Shown piece after piece: positions 47,026 through 54,500 of a stretch of DNA of 64,000 nt. The notes under the pieces were generated by a model that saw nothing but the letters and a program-made list of their open reading frames with translations, had not been told where the DNA came from and searched no databases. The first letter of the stretch is position 1. Each line of letters starts with the position of its first letter. This stretch comes from Halieaceae bacterium (lineage in GTDB: Bacteria > Pseudomonadota > Gammaproteobacteria > Pseudomonadales > Halieaceae): assembly GCA_902623175.1 (NCBI GenBank), contig CACNSR010000001.1:62001-126000 (forward strand), read 5' to 3'. A program made the position numbers and the translations under genes.

Positions 47026-47472
47026 TGTACGAGCGTCTGCCCTGCAGTGCTCATAAAGCCTCACCATGTCATCCCAATGATTGGCGGCAAAGCTGCAGGG
47101 CAGCGCACTTTCATTTCCCGCCGGACTGGAATGCTGTGATGTCACAGACGGTCCCTGCTCCCACGCTCGTTTAGCCTCTCATTACCCGACGTGTTTTTCG
47201 AGCCGACGTCATGCTTGCGCTGCACCAGAGTTTTAATTTCTGAGTCTAAAGATCCCAGCAATGACCAAGTTTTGCTCCTGAAGAACCTTCGGATGTCAAC
47301 ATGGTTGCCTTGCGGGTACCGGGAGAGCGGAGCGGATTTGCGAGTGCGGTGAGGAAAGTGACTACCGTTCTTTAGGTGGCACAGAGCCAAGACACAAGCG
47401 AAGTGGCTGAACCCTCAGATCATGAAAGCTTGGCCAGCACCGGCATTGCGTTTCCTTTGGGTAGTGGTTGAG
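47026..47472. other. Intergenic gap, fpr to FbpB-like gene
   Basis: 447 bases between a Fur box and the 3' end of the permease gene. I see no gene. It contains an exact 11-base inverted repeat, CTGCCCTGCAG (47037-47047) and CTGCAGGGCAG (47093-47103), starting about 12 bases right of the Fur box; without a following T-run it is not a standard terminator. It could be a structured leader or the remnant of a lost gene. Confidence 0.5.
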
Positions 47473-49101
47473 TCAAGCACCAAGGGTCGCTCTGGAGGAT
47501 CCAGATCGCTGCAGTAGCACTACCGGTATCACTCCGACTATCACAATCAGCACGGCCGCCAACGAGGCTTCACTGAGACGCTCATCACTTGCAAAGCGGT
47601 ATACATGTGTTGCCAGAGTGTTGAAGTTGAATGGCCTAAGGATGAGTGTCGCTGGAAGTTCTCGCATGACATCGACAAACACTAATAAGCACGCGCCCAG
47701 AATGCTCGGTTTCAATAGAGGCAAGTGGATACGCCACGTCAGGCCAAGCGTTGTCGCCCCCAGTGTTCGCGCAGCGGCGTCCAGGTCAGTAGAAATACTG
47801 GTGAAGCCAGATTCGAGTGCTTGATAGGCCACTGTGAGAAACCGGCAAACGTATGCATATAGGAGCAGCAACACACCGCCAGTAAAAATAGCATCTGTGC
47901 TGTTTGGCCAGATGTCGACCAGCCAATGGTTCACGGCGCCTAGAGGCCTTAAAAGCGCCACCGCCAGAAGAATACCCGGGAGAGAATAGCCGATCGTGGA
48001 GACGCGGATCAGACTGTGATTAAGTGGGCTTGGATGAAGTCGTTTTGTGTAAGCGAGCAGCCAAGCAATCAATGTAATTGTGACGCTCGCTGTAAGTGCG
48101 AGAGAAACGCTGTTGACTGTCATTCGAAAGAAATCGGCACTGCTGCTTTGTTGTAGGTGTTCAGACGCGTAAATGAGCAGCGTCGTCAGAGGTATGGCAA
48201 ATCCAAGGATAACGGGAACGAGACATGCCGTAACGGCAAGCCCAGCTTTTGCGCCTGTCAAATTTATCTGGGAGGCTTGTGTTAAATCGCTCGAATCTGC
48301 TGTTCCACGTCTATTCCTCTCTTCTAAAACAACCAGCATAATTACAAAGAGCAGCATAAAAGCTGCCAATCTGAGCGCTGCCGTGGCATCACCCAACCCA
48401 AGCCAAGTGCGGAAGATGCCGGTTGAAAATGTGGGCACCGAAAAATAGCTCACCACACCAAAGTCAGCGAGGGTTTCCATCAAGACCAATGCGAGTCCTC
48501 CTAGAATGGCTGGGCGGCTGGCGGGCAGAGCAATGCGGAAAAAAGCGCTATACGGCCCGTGGCCCAATACTCTAGCGGCATCAAACTGGGCGCCAGATCT
48601 ACCTGAAAAACTGTTGCGACTCAGCAGGTAAATGTAGGGATATAGTACCAGCGATAGCAAAATTGCAGCGCCTGGCAGTGTGCGGATCGATGGTAAGGGC
48701 AGTTCTCCAACATCGAGGGACAATAACGAGCGAAGGGCAGTCAGTACAGGTCCGGATACCTCGAACAGGTCAGTGTAGACGTAGGCCACGATGTATGCGG
48801 GCGCAGCCAAAGGAAGCATCAACAACCAGCTGAGAGTCTTCCGACCTTTAAACGAACAGGCACCAATCAGCCATCCAGTGCCGACGCCGAGGACTAGTGA
48901 TATCGCACCTGTTAGCGCCATTAGAGCGAGTGAGTTCAGCACATACTCCTGCAGCACGGTTTCTTGCAAATGTTCCCAGATCGGCCCTTGTGGCTCGGCA
49001 ACAGCCAACAGGGTGGCGACGATGGGGATTGATATCGCAATGGCCATCAGCCAGGCGGGTAACAGAAATAGAACTCTGGCATGTTGCGATACAGTATGCA
49101 T
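47473..49101 (-). CDS. fbpB: Ferric iron ABC transporter permease (FbpB-like)
   Basis: Double-module permease of 542 residues with about twelve membrane helices, as in FbpB/SfuB iron transporters. Each half has an EAA-type loop (ARVLGHGPYSAFFRIALPASRPAI and ARTLGATTLGLTWRIHLPLLKPSI). LPLAAPAYIVAYVY and VDVMRELPATLILRPFNFNTLATHVY are typical. The start ATG at 49101 lies 40 bases from the divergent ATPase gene; usually the three genes form one fbpABC operon, so this arrangement is rearranged. It imports Fe3+ delivered by FbpA. Confidence 0.92.
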   Translation of the reverse strand: MHTVSQHARVLFLLPAWLMAIAISIPIVATLLAVAEPQGPIWEHLQETVLQEYVLNSLALMALTGAISLVLGVGTGWLIGACSFKGRKTLSWLLMLPLAAPAYIVAYVYTDLFEVSGPVLTALRSLLSLDVGELPLPSIRTLPGAAILLSLVLYPYIYLLSRNSFSGRSGAQFDAARVLGHGPYSAFFRIALPASRPAILGGLALVLMETLADFGVVSYFSVPTFSTGIFRTWLGLGDATAALRLAAFMLLFVIMLVVLEERNRRGTADSSDLTQASQINLTGAKAGLAVTACLVPVILGFAIPLTTLLIYASEHLQQSSSADFFRMTVNSVSLALTASVTITLIAWLLAYTKRLHPSPLNHSLIRVSTIGYSLPGILLAVALLRPLGAVNHWLVDIWPNSTDAIFTGGVLLLLYAYVCRFLTVAYQALESGFTSISTDLDAAARTLGATTLGLTWRIHLPLLKPSILGACLLVFVDVMRELPATLILRPFNFNTLATHVYRFASDERLSEASLAAVLIVIVGVIPVVLLQRSGSSRATLGA

Positions 49102-49141
49102 AGACTGATAAGGACGTATTAACCGCGGTTAGTGTATTCAA

Positions 49142-50206
49142 GTGCTGGTAATTGAAAAAGTATCGCATCAGTTTGGTTTGCATCAGGTGCTCAACAATGT
49201 CTCTCTTCAGAGTGTCGGAGGGGAGGTGACTTGCTTGATTGGACACTCCGGCTGCGGCAAAACAACCTTATTGCGGCTATTGGCCGGTTTACTGAGGGTT
49301 CAGCACGGACGCATTCTTCTTGACGGTGAGGTGTTGGCGAGCCAAACGAAGATGGTGTCGCCTGAGGAGAGGCCCATAGGTATGGTATTCCAAGAAGGGG
49401 CTCTATTTCCGCATATGAGCGTTGCTGACAATGTCGCCTTTGGGCTCCCGAAGAAAGGGGCGCGCAAACGGGCCACAGAATGGTTGAAGCGGGTGGGGTT
49501 GGCTGATTTTGCTGGGCGGAATCCAGACAGCCTGTCCGGGGGGCAACGTCAGCGTGTCGCGCTGGCTCGAGCTATGGCGCCAGAACCGAGGGTCCTCCTG
49601 TTTGATGAGCCATTCGCAAATCTAGATGCGCCCCTCAGAAGAGCCCTACGAGATGATGCCAGACGCATCATTCGGGACACAGGCACTGTGGGACTGTTCG
49701 TCACTCATGATCCAGCTGAGGTATTGATGATGGCTGACAATGTCGCGGTGCTTGAACAAGGTTCGATTGTGGAAAGCGGCACACCGCAAGCACTTTACGA
49801 CAGGCCTGAGTCGCAATTCGCCGCAGAGTTATTCGGTGAGCCTCAAGTGTTCGAAGGAACAATTTATGACGATCGAATTGTGACGCCATTGGGGGAGTGG
49901 GAACGCCGCGTGTTGGTTGATTCAGCTGCGAGCAATGGTGATGCGTTGCTGGTCGTCGATGCTGACCGTCTAGAGCTGCGACCTGACGATAATGGGGTCT
50001 TGATCACTAGTATTCAGAGCTTCGGAAGGTTAAATCGCGTTTTCTTTGATGGGACTCGAGGCGAATTGACGGTGATTCTGAATTGGCCAAAAGATGCGGG
50101 TACCTCGATCGGAGTGGGTTCGAGGGTGCGGGTGGTGCCGAAGTCTGGTGCCGTCTTTGCGTCTCCCTGTTTCGTTGAAACGGATAATGATTCTCATTAT
50201 TATTAG
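49142..50206 (+). CDS. fbpC: Ferric iron ABC transporter ATP-binding protein (FbpC-like)
   Basis: ATPase of 354 residues with an N-terminal nucleotide-binding domain and a C-terminal TOBE/regulatory domain (from about 240). Walker A GHSGCGKTT is at 34-42, signature LSGGQRQRVALARAMAPEP, Walker B LLFDEPFANLD and VTHDPAEV follow. The start is GTG at 49142 without a ribosome binding site, so initiation may be leaderless. The last codons (DNDSHYY) are read out of the Fur box for the next gene, so the operator overlaps the coding end. It pairs with the divergent permease and the binding protein downstream. Confidence 0.92.
   Translation: MLVIEKVSHQFGLHQVLNNVSLQSVGGEVTCLIGHSGCGKTTLLRLLAGLLRVQHGRILLDGEVLASQTKMVSPEERPIGMVFQEGALFPHMSVADNVAFGLPKKGARKRATEWLKRVGLADFAGRNPDSLSGGQRQRVALARAMAPEPRVLLFDEPFANLDAPLRRALRDDARRIIRDTGTVGLFVTHDPAEVLMMADNVAVLEQGSIVESGTPQALYDRPESQFAAELFGEPQVFEGTIYDDRIVTPLGEWERRVLVDSAASNGDALLVVDADRLELRPDDNGVLITSIQSFGRLNRVFFDGTRGELTVILNWPKDAGTSIGVGSRVRVVPKSGAVFASPCFVETDNDSHYY
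50183..50201. promoter_or_regulatory. Fur box of FbpA-like gene, inside fbpC 3' end
   Basis: GATAATGATTCTCATTATT matches 16 of 19 positions of GATAATGATAATCATTATC. It overlaps the last codons of the ATPase gene and ends 33 bases before the FbpA ATG, so fbpA probably has its own iron-regulated promoter. Confidence 0.8.
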
Positions 50207-50234
50207 CGGACTCAGCATCGGAATAAATACTTTT

Positions 50235-51281
50235 ATGTCTAAGGCGTTTTTAACTCCTGTCTTCTTATTGGTCCTTTTCGCCACGCTCACGTCCTGCATG
50301 GACGAGAACAATGCTGACGACCCCACGGCCGACGAGGTCAACTTATATTCGTCTCGTCACTATGACACTGACAAAGCACTCTACGACAACTTTACCGCGG
50401 TCACCGGAATCAAAGTTAATTTGATTGAGGCGGGAGCTGACGAGCTTATAGCGCGAATACAAAGTGAGGGAGTGTCTAGTCCCGCCGATTTATTGGTTAC
50501 CGTAGACGCTGGACGTCTATGGCGAGCTGAGCAAGAAGGGATCTTTCAGCCTGTTAAGTCTGCACTGCTTGCTGATCGTTTGCCAGACAACATGCGACAC
50601 CCTGAAGGACTTTGGATCGGGCTCTCCAAACGCGCTCGTGTGATTGTCTACAACCGCGCCGCTGGTATGCCTGAACCTCTCCGTACTTACGCGGATCTGG
50701 CAAACCCAGCCCATCAGGGAAAGGTTTGCATTCGATCCTCGAGCAATATCTATAACATCTCTTTGATGGCGAGCATCGTGGCCAGAAACGGCGAGGCGGC
50801 GGCCGAGGAATGGGCTGCAGGTGTGGTGGCCAATTTTGCACGGACGCCCCAGAGCAACGATACGGGCCAGATTCGAGCTGTTGCTAGCGGTGAATGCGGC
50901 ATTGCCATTGCAAACACTTATTACCTAGCCAGGTTGGCGGCGTCAGAGGACCCCCAAGACCAAGCCGTAGCCTCGGCCGTGGGCGTTGTCTTCCCAGATC
51001 AGGGAGGCAACGGCACCCATGTCAATATTAGTGGCGCAGGTTTGGTTAAAACTGCTCCTAATTCCGAAAACGCGATAAGATTTTTAGAATACCTCGTTAG
51101 TGACGACGCGCAGTTGTTGTTCGCGAATGGAAACTATGAGTACCCTGCCGTGCCCGGACTCGCTGCGACATCAACAGTGGTCGCTCTAGGTGATTTTGAA
51201 GAAGATTCTCTCAATACCTCTGAACTTGGATTAAATCAGGCTGCTGCGCTCATGGTGTTTGATCGTGCCGGTTGGAAGTAG
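50235..51281 (+). CDS. fbpA: Ferric iron-binding lipoprotein (FbpA/FutA-like)
   Basis: Iron(III)-binding receptor of the periplasm, 348 residues. A lipoprotein signal ends in LTSC (C21). The mature part begins VNLYSSRHYDTDKALYDNF, standard for this family, with H42/Y43 in the first ligand region; the adjacent tyrosines Y229-Y230 (ANTYYLARL) are the family's iron ligands. The longest frame begins at 50094 inside the upstream gene; ATG 50235 gives the proper signal peptide. It is expressed from a Fur-controlled promoter and feeds the FbpBC-like importer. Confidence 0.94.
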   Translation: MSKAFLTPVFLLVLFATLTSCMDENNADDPTADEVNLYSSRHYDTDKALYDNFTAVTGIKVNLIEAGADELIARIQSEGVSSPADLLVTVDAGRLWRAEQEGIFQPVKSALLADRLPDNMRHPEGLWIGLSKRARVIVYNRAAGMPEPLRTYADLANPAHQGKVCIRSSSNIYNISLMASIVARNGEAAAEEWAAGVVANFARTPQSNDTGQIRAVASGECGIAIANTYYLARLAASEDPQDQAVASAVGVVFPDQGGNGTHVNISGAGLVKTAPNSENAIRFLEYLVSDDAQLLFANGNYEYPAVPGLAATSTVVALGDFEEDSLNTSELGLNQAAALMVFDRAGWK

Positions 51282-51287
51282 TCCTGC

Positions 51288-51498
51288 CTAGGACTGATTG
51301 TATGTTCCCGTGATCACGCCGAGGGCTGCGCCCAGTAACGCGAAAACTGCATAGAGCGGCCCTATCGCTGAGTCCTCGGTTACAGACCGATAAGAGATTT
51401 ACCCCATCTACGGTAGCAGAGCCCTTATCTACCGAATCGGGCCTAACAAAGATTTTCATGATGATGGTTTTTCCCGCGCCGCTCTCTTCCCTTAGTGT
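51288..51498 (-). pseudogene. Decayed ABC-transporter ATPase fragment
   Basis: On the minus strand, residues resembling an ABC ATPase start (TLREESGAGKTIIMKIF then SVDKGSATVDGVNL) lie at about 51498-51380, recalling the Walker A context xGESGAGKTTxMKIL plus xPxSGxxxVDG. After a likely frameshift the reading continues in another frame as VTEDSAIGPLYAVFALLGA and ends at 51288. Neither frame makes a full gene, and the upstream part of the open frame (to 51639) has no homology I recognise. I call it a remnant with modest confidence; a chance resemblance is possible. Confidence 0.35.
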
Positions 51499-51607
51499 AG
51501 GTTTAGCTCCATGTGCTGGTGATCTCTGGTTGGCAGCAGTAGCGCCTTCAAACCGGCGTTTAGCTTGCACACGGGTATCACTCACCATTTCTCTGCGAAG
51601 GGGATTT

Positions 51608-51646
51608 AAAAAACCCCACCTAAAGGCATAAGTACCCAAGGTGGGG
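51608..51646 (-). terminator. Rho-independent terminator, minus strand
   Basis: On the minus strand CCCCACCT (51646-51639) and AGGTGGGG (51621-51614) make a perfect 8-pair stem around a 17-base loop, followed by TTTTTT (51613-51608). The T-run is only on this strand. Confidence 0.75.
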
Positions 51647-51731
51647 AATAAACTCCTGCCATCGCTTCTTGGGGAGAAGCAGCCCCTCGTAAGGGAGAGC
51701 GTTATCTTTTCCGGTAAAGATTGCTCAGAGG
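51608..51731 (-). ncRNA. Candidate Fur-controlled small RNA B
   Basis: Predicted transcript of about 124 bases on the minus strand, from just after the Fur box (51756-51774) to the terminator at 51646-51608. A weak promoter fits: TGATTA (51766-51761), 17-base spacer, TGTAAA (51743-51738), start near 51731; the Fur box covers its -35. The RNA contains an internal hairpin, GCTTCT-CCCCA-AGAAGC. It also contains an 18-codon frame (MAGVYSPPWVLMPLGGVF) overlapping the terminator. Evidence is layout only; the terminator might instead serve the gene ending at 52066. Confidence 0.45.
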
Positions 51732-51755
51732 AGCTCGTTTACAACAGGAGAAAGG

Positions 51756-51774
51756 AATGATAATCATTCTCATC
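51756..51774. promoter_or_regulatory. Fur box with no adjacent intact gene
   Basis: AATGATAAT-C-ATTCTCATC matches 17 of 19 consensus positions. No protein gene starts near it on either strand: on the plus side about 290 bases are empty up to the 3' end of a minus-strand gene at 52066, and on the minus side only the candidate RNA B and a decayed ABC fragment follow. Confidence 0.85.
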
Positions 51775-52065
51775 TAGGGCGTCAAGTTCGTAGCGGCGAA
51801 ATGTGGATTAGAGTAAACATTGATACCAGTGTTCAAAGCTTTTAGAGCCCAAATACGTTGGCTATGTTCATGCTCGTTCGTCGAGACCGTGAGTAGCCTC
51901 TAGCCGCCACTGAAGGTTTAGGCTGGACGTTGCGAACGCATTAATTTTTCCGGTATCTCAGCGTCCTACTCCTCAGTCCTTTGGAATCAAAAGAGGCTGG
52001 TCGCTTCCACAAAGGACTTTTCTGCTTACTCGACCTAAAAGTGCTGCAATCCCACTAAGCTGATT

Positions 52066-52581
52066 TTACCTTTGCGTGTGAATGAGCACGGACGAGGCTA
52101 CGATTGAGTACTCCGGAGAAGGGTTGTCGGCTGCAACGCGGCTGCTGGACCCGAGATCAGTTTGGTAATGGTGCGCTTGAGCGCCTGATAACTGTACCTC
52201 TGAAAAAATTCCTTCGATGAGAACTAGAGAATCAGCGGCATCAGTTGGGACAAAAAAACCATAGTCACGGAATGTGACGCGAGCCCACTTTTCGCCCTCC
52301 ATAGCGATAAAAAAGCAACCTTTAGCTTGGCAAACTTGCGTAATTTTCGCAGAGACTCGAACCTCCTTACCCAAGTGACTTTGCTTCTGCTCAATAAGAT
52401 CTATAAGGCTCAACCCTGCTGACTTATTCGGCATTGGATCGCCGAATACTTCGTAATTTGATCCCATTTCCACGGGTTCTGAGAGCCTCAGTGCGTCAGT
52501 GCTTAGACTTCCTGCTAAAACTGTTGATGCACCCAAAACTGAAATTGAGAATGCCGACACCAAAACGCCAGTTATTTTCAT
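52066..52581 (-). CDS. Secreted DUF4920 protein
   Basis: 171-residue protein with a signal peptide (ITGVLVSAFSISVLGASTVLA). The mature part has the DUF4920 pattern: LIDLIEQKQSHLGKEVRVSAKITQVCQAKGCFF, then RVTFRDYGFFVPTDAADSLVLIEGIF. The paired cysteines in VCQAKGCF are family-typical and could bind metal or form a disulfide; function is not established. ATG 52581 has GGAGGTGA eight bases upstream, better than the longer frame start at 52599. It is the last gene of a possible minus-strand set with the HPP and DoxX genes. Confidence 0.82.
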   Translation of the reverse strand: MKITGVLVSAFSISVLGASTVLAGSLSTDALRLSEPVEMGSNYEVFGDPMPNKSAGLSLIDLIEQKQSHLGKEVRVSAKITQVCQAKGCFFIAMEGEKWARVTFRDYGFFVPTDAADSLVLIEGIFSEVQLSGAQAHHYQTDLGSSSRVAADNPSPEYSIVASSVLIHTQR

Positions 52582-52626
52582 TTCTATCGTCACCTCCATC
52601 TCGCAGTGCAGGCTCGAGGCGCTGCG

Positions 52627-53154
52627 CTACCAATATTTAGGGTAAGAACGATCACGCCATAAATTGTTATAAGCAATTCCAAGCGTGACGATCACTAGGG
52701 CGCCAGCCAGTGTTGGTGTAAAAAGAAAACTCCAATCGGGGCCTGCCAAAAAAATCGCAATGGGATTAGAGCCGGCAGGTGGATGCGCTACCTTAAAAAA
52801 AAGCATCGCAACAGTAGTCAATCCAAGAGCAAAGCCCATGATAAAAAAGCTTTTTCCGATAAAGTGGAAACAAGCAAGGCCGATAGCAGACGCCAAAAAA
52901 TGACCAATAAGCACATTTCTTGGCTGCGCAAACGGTAAGTCTGGGACAGCCATAACTAAAAAAATCGAGGCTCCAAAGGAGCCCATTATTAGTGCGTGCT
53001 GTGAAAAATCCGCTAGAAAGCCCAGCGCAGCGCCAGCTACCGAAGCACCGATAAAAGCGATGAGCAAACCTTTTACCGGCGGGCCTGTTTGGTCGGGTAA
53101 ATAACGCTGCGGTAATTTGAATCTAAAAGTCATATCGCCGGCAAATTTGACCAT
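52627..53154 (-). CDS. HPP family membrane protein
   Basis: 175-residue integral membrane protein with four predicted helices and the HPPAG motif (residues about 123-127) that names the family, in the context FFKVAHPPAGSNPIAIFLAGPDW. HPP proteins have been linked to nitrite transport in plastids and cyanobacteria, but the bacterial members mostly lack an assigned role. It sits 45 bases upstream of the DUF4920 gene on the same strand. The start at 53154 is GTG/ATG-like at MVKFAGDM; a later methionine (MTFRFKL) is possible. Confidence 0.87.
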   Translation of the reverse strand: MVKFAGDMTFRFKLPQRYLPDQTGPPVKGLLIAFIGASVAGAALGFLADFSQHALIMGSFGASIFLVMAVPDLPFAQPRNVLIGHFLASAIGLACFHFIGKSFFIMGFALGLTTVAMLFFKVAHPPAGSNPIAIFLAGPDWSFLFTPTLAGALVIVTLGIAYNNLWRDRSYPKYW

Positions 53155-53230
53155 ATCTCTGCGATGTCACTCACCGCCGTGCACCACGTTTTCAAAAAGC
53201 ATTTTGTGATGGGACTCGTTTGTGTCGCGC

Positions 53231-53644
53231 CTATGAGTTTTCCTTACCAATGGGTTGTTGGAAATAATTGTCAATGCTCCAAATGCCTGGGCCGTTTGCT
53301 GCGATTGACAAGAAACCGAAGCAGTACAGGGCGGCGAGCTCGCCACCATTGATCATGGGGAAAAAGTTGTTGAGGCCGTGAACCATCCAGTAGGCAACTG
53401 CCATGGTTCCGCTACAAATGAAGGCCACCGGACGAGTCATACACCCTAGTAAGACTAAGGCTCCTCCGACGAGTTCGATTATGCCGGCTGTTTGGCTCAG
53501 GGTATTGAGCTCATAAGGAAATTCCACTGGAATATTGAAGAGCTTTTGTGTCCCATGCCACATGAAAAGGAACCCTAAAACCATTCGGAAAAGGGCGTAC
53601 GATGGATTCGTTAGCGAATCCAGTAATCTATTCAAGTAACTCAT
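53231..53644 (-). CDS. DoxX family membrane protein
   Basis: 137-residue protein with four membrane segments, beginning MSYLNRLLDSLTNPSYALFR, with FLFMWHGTQKLF and the TAGIIELVGGALVLLGCMTRPVAF block of the DoxX/DoxD-like family. Members are linked to thiosulfate oxidation or redox stress systems, with no fixed biochemical role. It lies 76 bases upstream of the HPP gene. No Fur box precedes it. Confidence 0.88.
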   Translation of the reverse strand: MSYLNRLLDSLTNPSYALFRMVLGFLFMWHGTQKLFNIPVEFPYELNTLSQTAGIIELVGGALVLLGCMTRPVAFICSGTMAVAYWMVHGLNNFFPMINGGELAALYCFGFLSIAANGPGIWSIDNYFQQPIGKENS

Positions 53645-53715
53645 GTTTTATTTATTCTCCTTAACGAGGATTTCATCCCAGATCGCGAGACTAGCAATTA
53701 GTCTCCCGTGCTTTT

Positions 53716-53967
53716 TCACTTTATTTTGGCGCCAAAATCGTGGTCCCAAGAAATTTGACTGTAATCTCCCCTCAAAAATAAATCGCAGTTTCGCTCCATT
53801 CGAGAGATTTTTTTTATCCACCAAGGATCCTCGTCGGCTGAGCGTTGGGAAACTTGGATGGAGTAATGCCTATTCAGTATTTCCTGACAAGCATACTTAA
53901 TTTCTTCCGCTAGCTGCCGGTTCAAAAATGTCTCCTGTTTGATTTTCGCTGGTAGGTTGAACAGCAC
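53716..53967 (-). CDS. Possible small hypothetical protein, 83 residues
   Basis: Open frame starting at a GTG (53967) and ending at 53716. The sequence looks protein-like: charged helical EEIKYACQEILNRHYSIQV, then WWIKKISRMERNCDLFLRGDYSQ. No ribosome binding site is seen before the GTG and I know no family. It fills an otherwise empty gap between the DoxX gene and a Fur box. It could be a small protein or chance. Confidence 0.35.
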   Translation of the reverse strand: MLFNLPAKIKQETFLNRQLAEEIKYACQEILNRHYSIQVSQRSADEDPWWIKKISRMERNCDLFLRGDYSQISWDHDFGAKIK

Positions 53968-54101
53968 TCAATCAGAGAGCTCATATTAAATTGGCATGTG
54001 CACATGAAGCAGAATTTGCCTGCCTCATGCGGTGCTGCCAAAAGTGAGAACTTACTGATTTGGTCTTGTTCCGTTACTACAGACGCGCATCTTCATTATA
54101 C

Positions 54102-54120
54102 AATGATAGTCATTCGCATC
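54102..54120. promoter_or_regulatory. Fur box of the fagA-fumC pair
   Basis: AATGATAGT-C-ATTCGCATC matches 15 of 19 consensus positions, 17 bases upstream of the ATG at 54138. Placement this close to the start suggests repression of the two-gene unit. Confidence 0.75.
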
Positions 54121-54137
54121 CCAACGGGCGAACAGTC

Positions 54138-54500
54138 ATGATATTAAAAATCGATGCTGCAACTAGAGAGCTCGAGGAACGTGTAAGGCTTGGTAAAAAC
54201 CCAGATTCTCCTGATCTTCTTTACACCTATCTAGATCTCTACAAAGGAAGACTTTCCCAGATAGGGGTAGAGGTATCACAAGCTTACCTCACACGAATAA
54301 TCGACTTATTGATAGAGACAATTTGTGATCCACTGGTGCCTTACCAATGGCGTGCACTTTGTTTAGACAATATTCATAAACCAGTATTTGATCTAAATAA
54401 TCTTCCCAAAACTGAAAATAATCGCACAATACTAAGAAATAAAACTTATGAAATAGGTGTGCTGACTGGGCACCTATTCAAGTATGGAGATGCCTCGTGA
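54138..54500 (+). CDS. FagA-like small protein upstream of fumC
   Basis: 120-residue soluble protein starting MILKIDAATRELEERVRLG. The frame is open from 54060, but that part contains the Fur box. I identify it by context: in Pseudomonas aeruginosa the Fur-repressed fagA precedes fumC in the fagA-fumC-orfX-sodM operon, and fagA encodes a protein of similar size. Here the same order (Fur box, small protein, fumC) is kept, with 4-base overlap (GTGA) to fumC. Sequence-level homology was not checked and no activity is known. Confidence 0.65.
   Translation: MILKIDAATRELEERVRLGKNPDSPDLLYTYLDLYKGRLSQIGVEVSQAYLTRIIDLLIETICDPLVPYQWRALCLDNIHKPVFDLNNLPKTENNRTILRNKTYEIGVLTGHLFKYGDAS

Noticed and set aside
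46983-47174. 63-residue plus-strand frame over the fpr Fur box
   Set aside because: Its start precedes the Fur box, which would lie inside the coding region; no ribosome binding site or homology.
40586-51729. 10-base complementarity (ATTGCTCAGA / TCTGAGCAAT) between the two candidate RNAs
   Set aside because: The match in RNA A (40586-40595) is right at the Fur box and may not be transcribed; ten bases can occur by chance.
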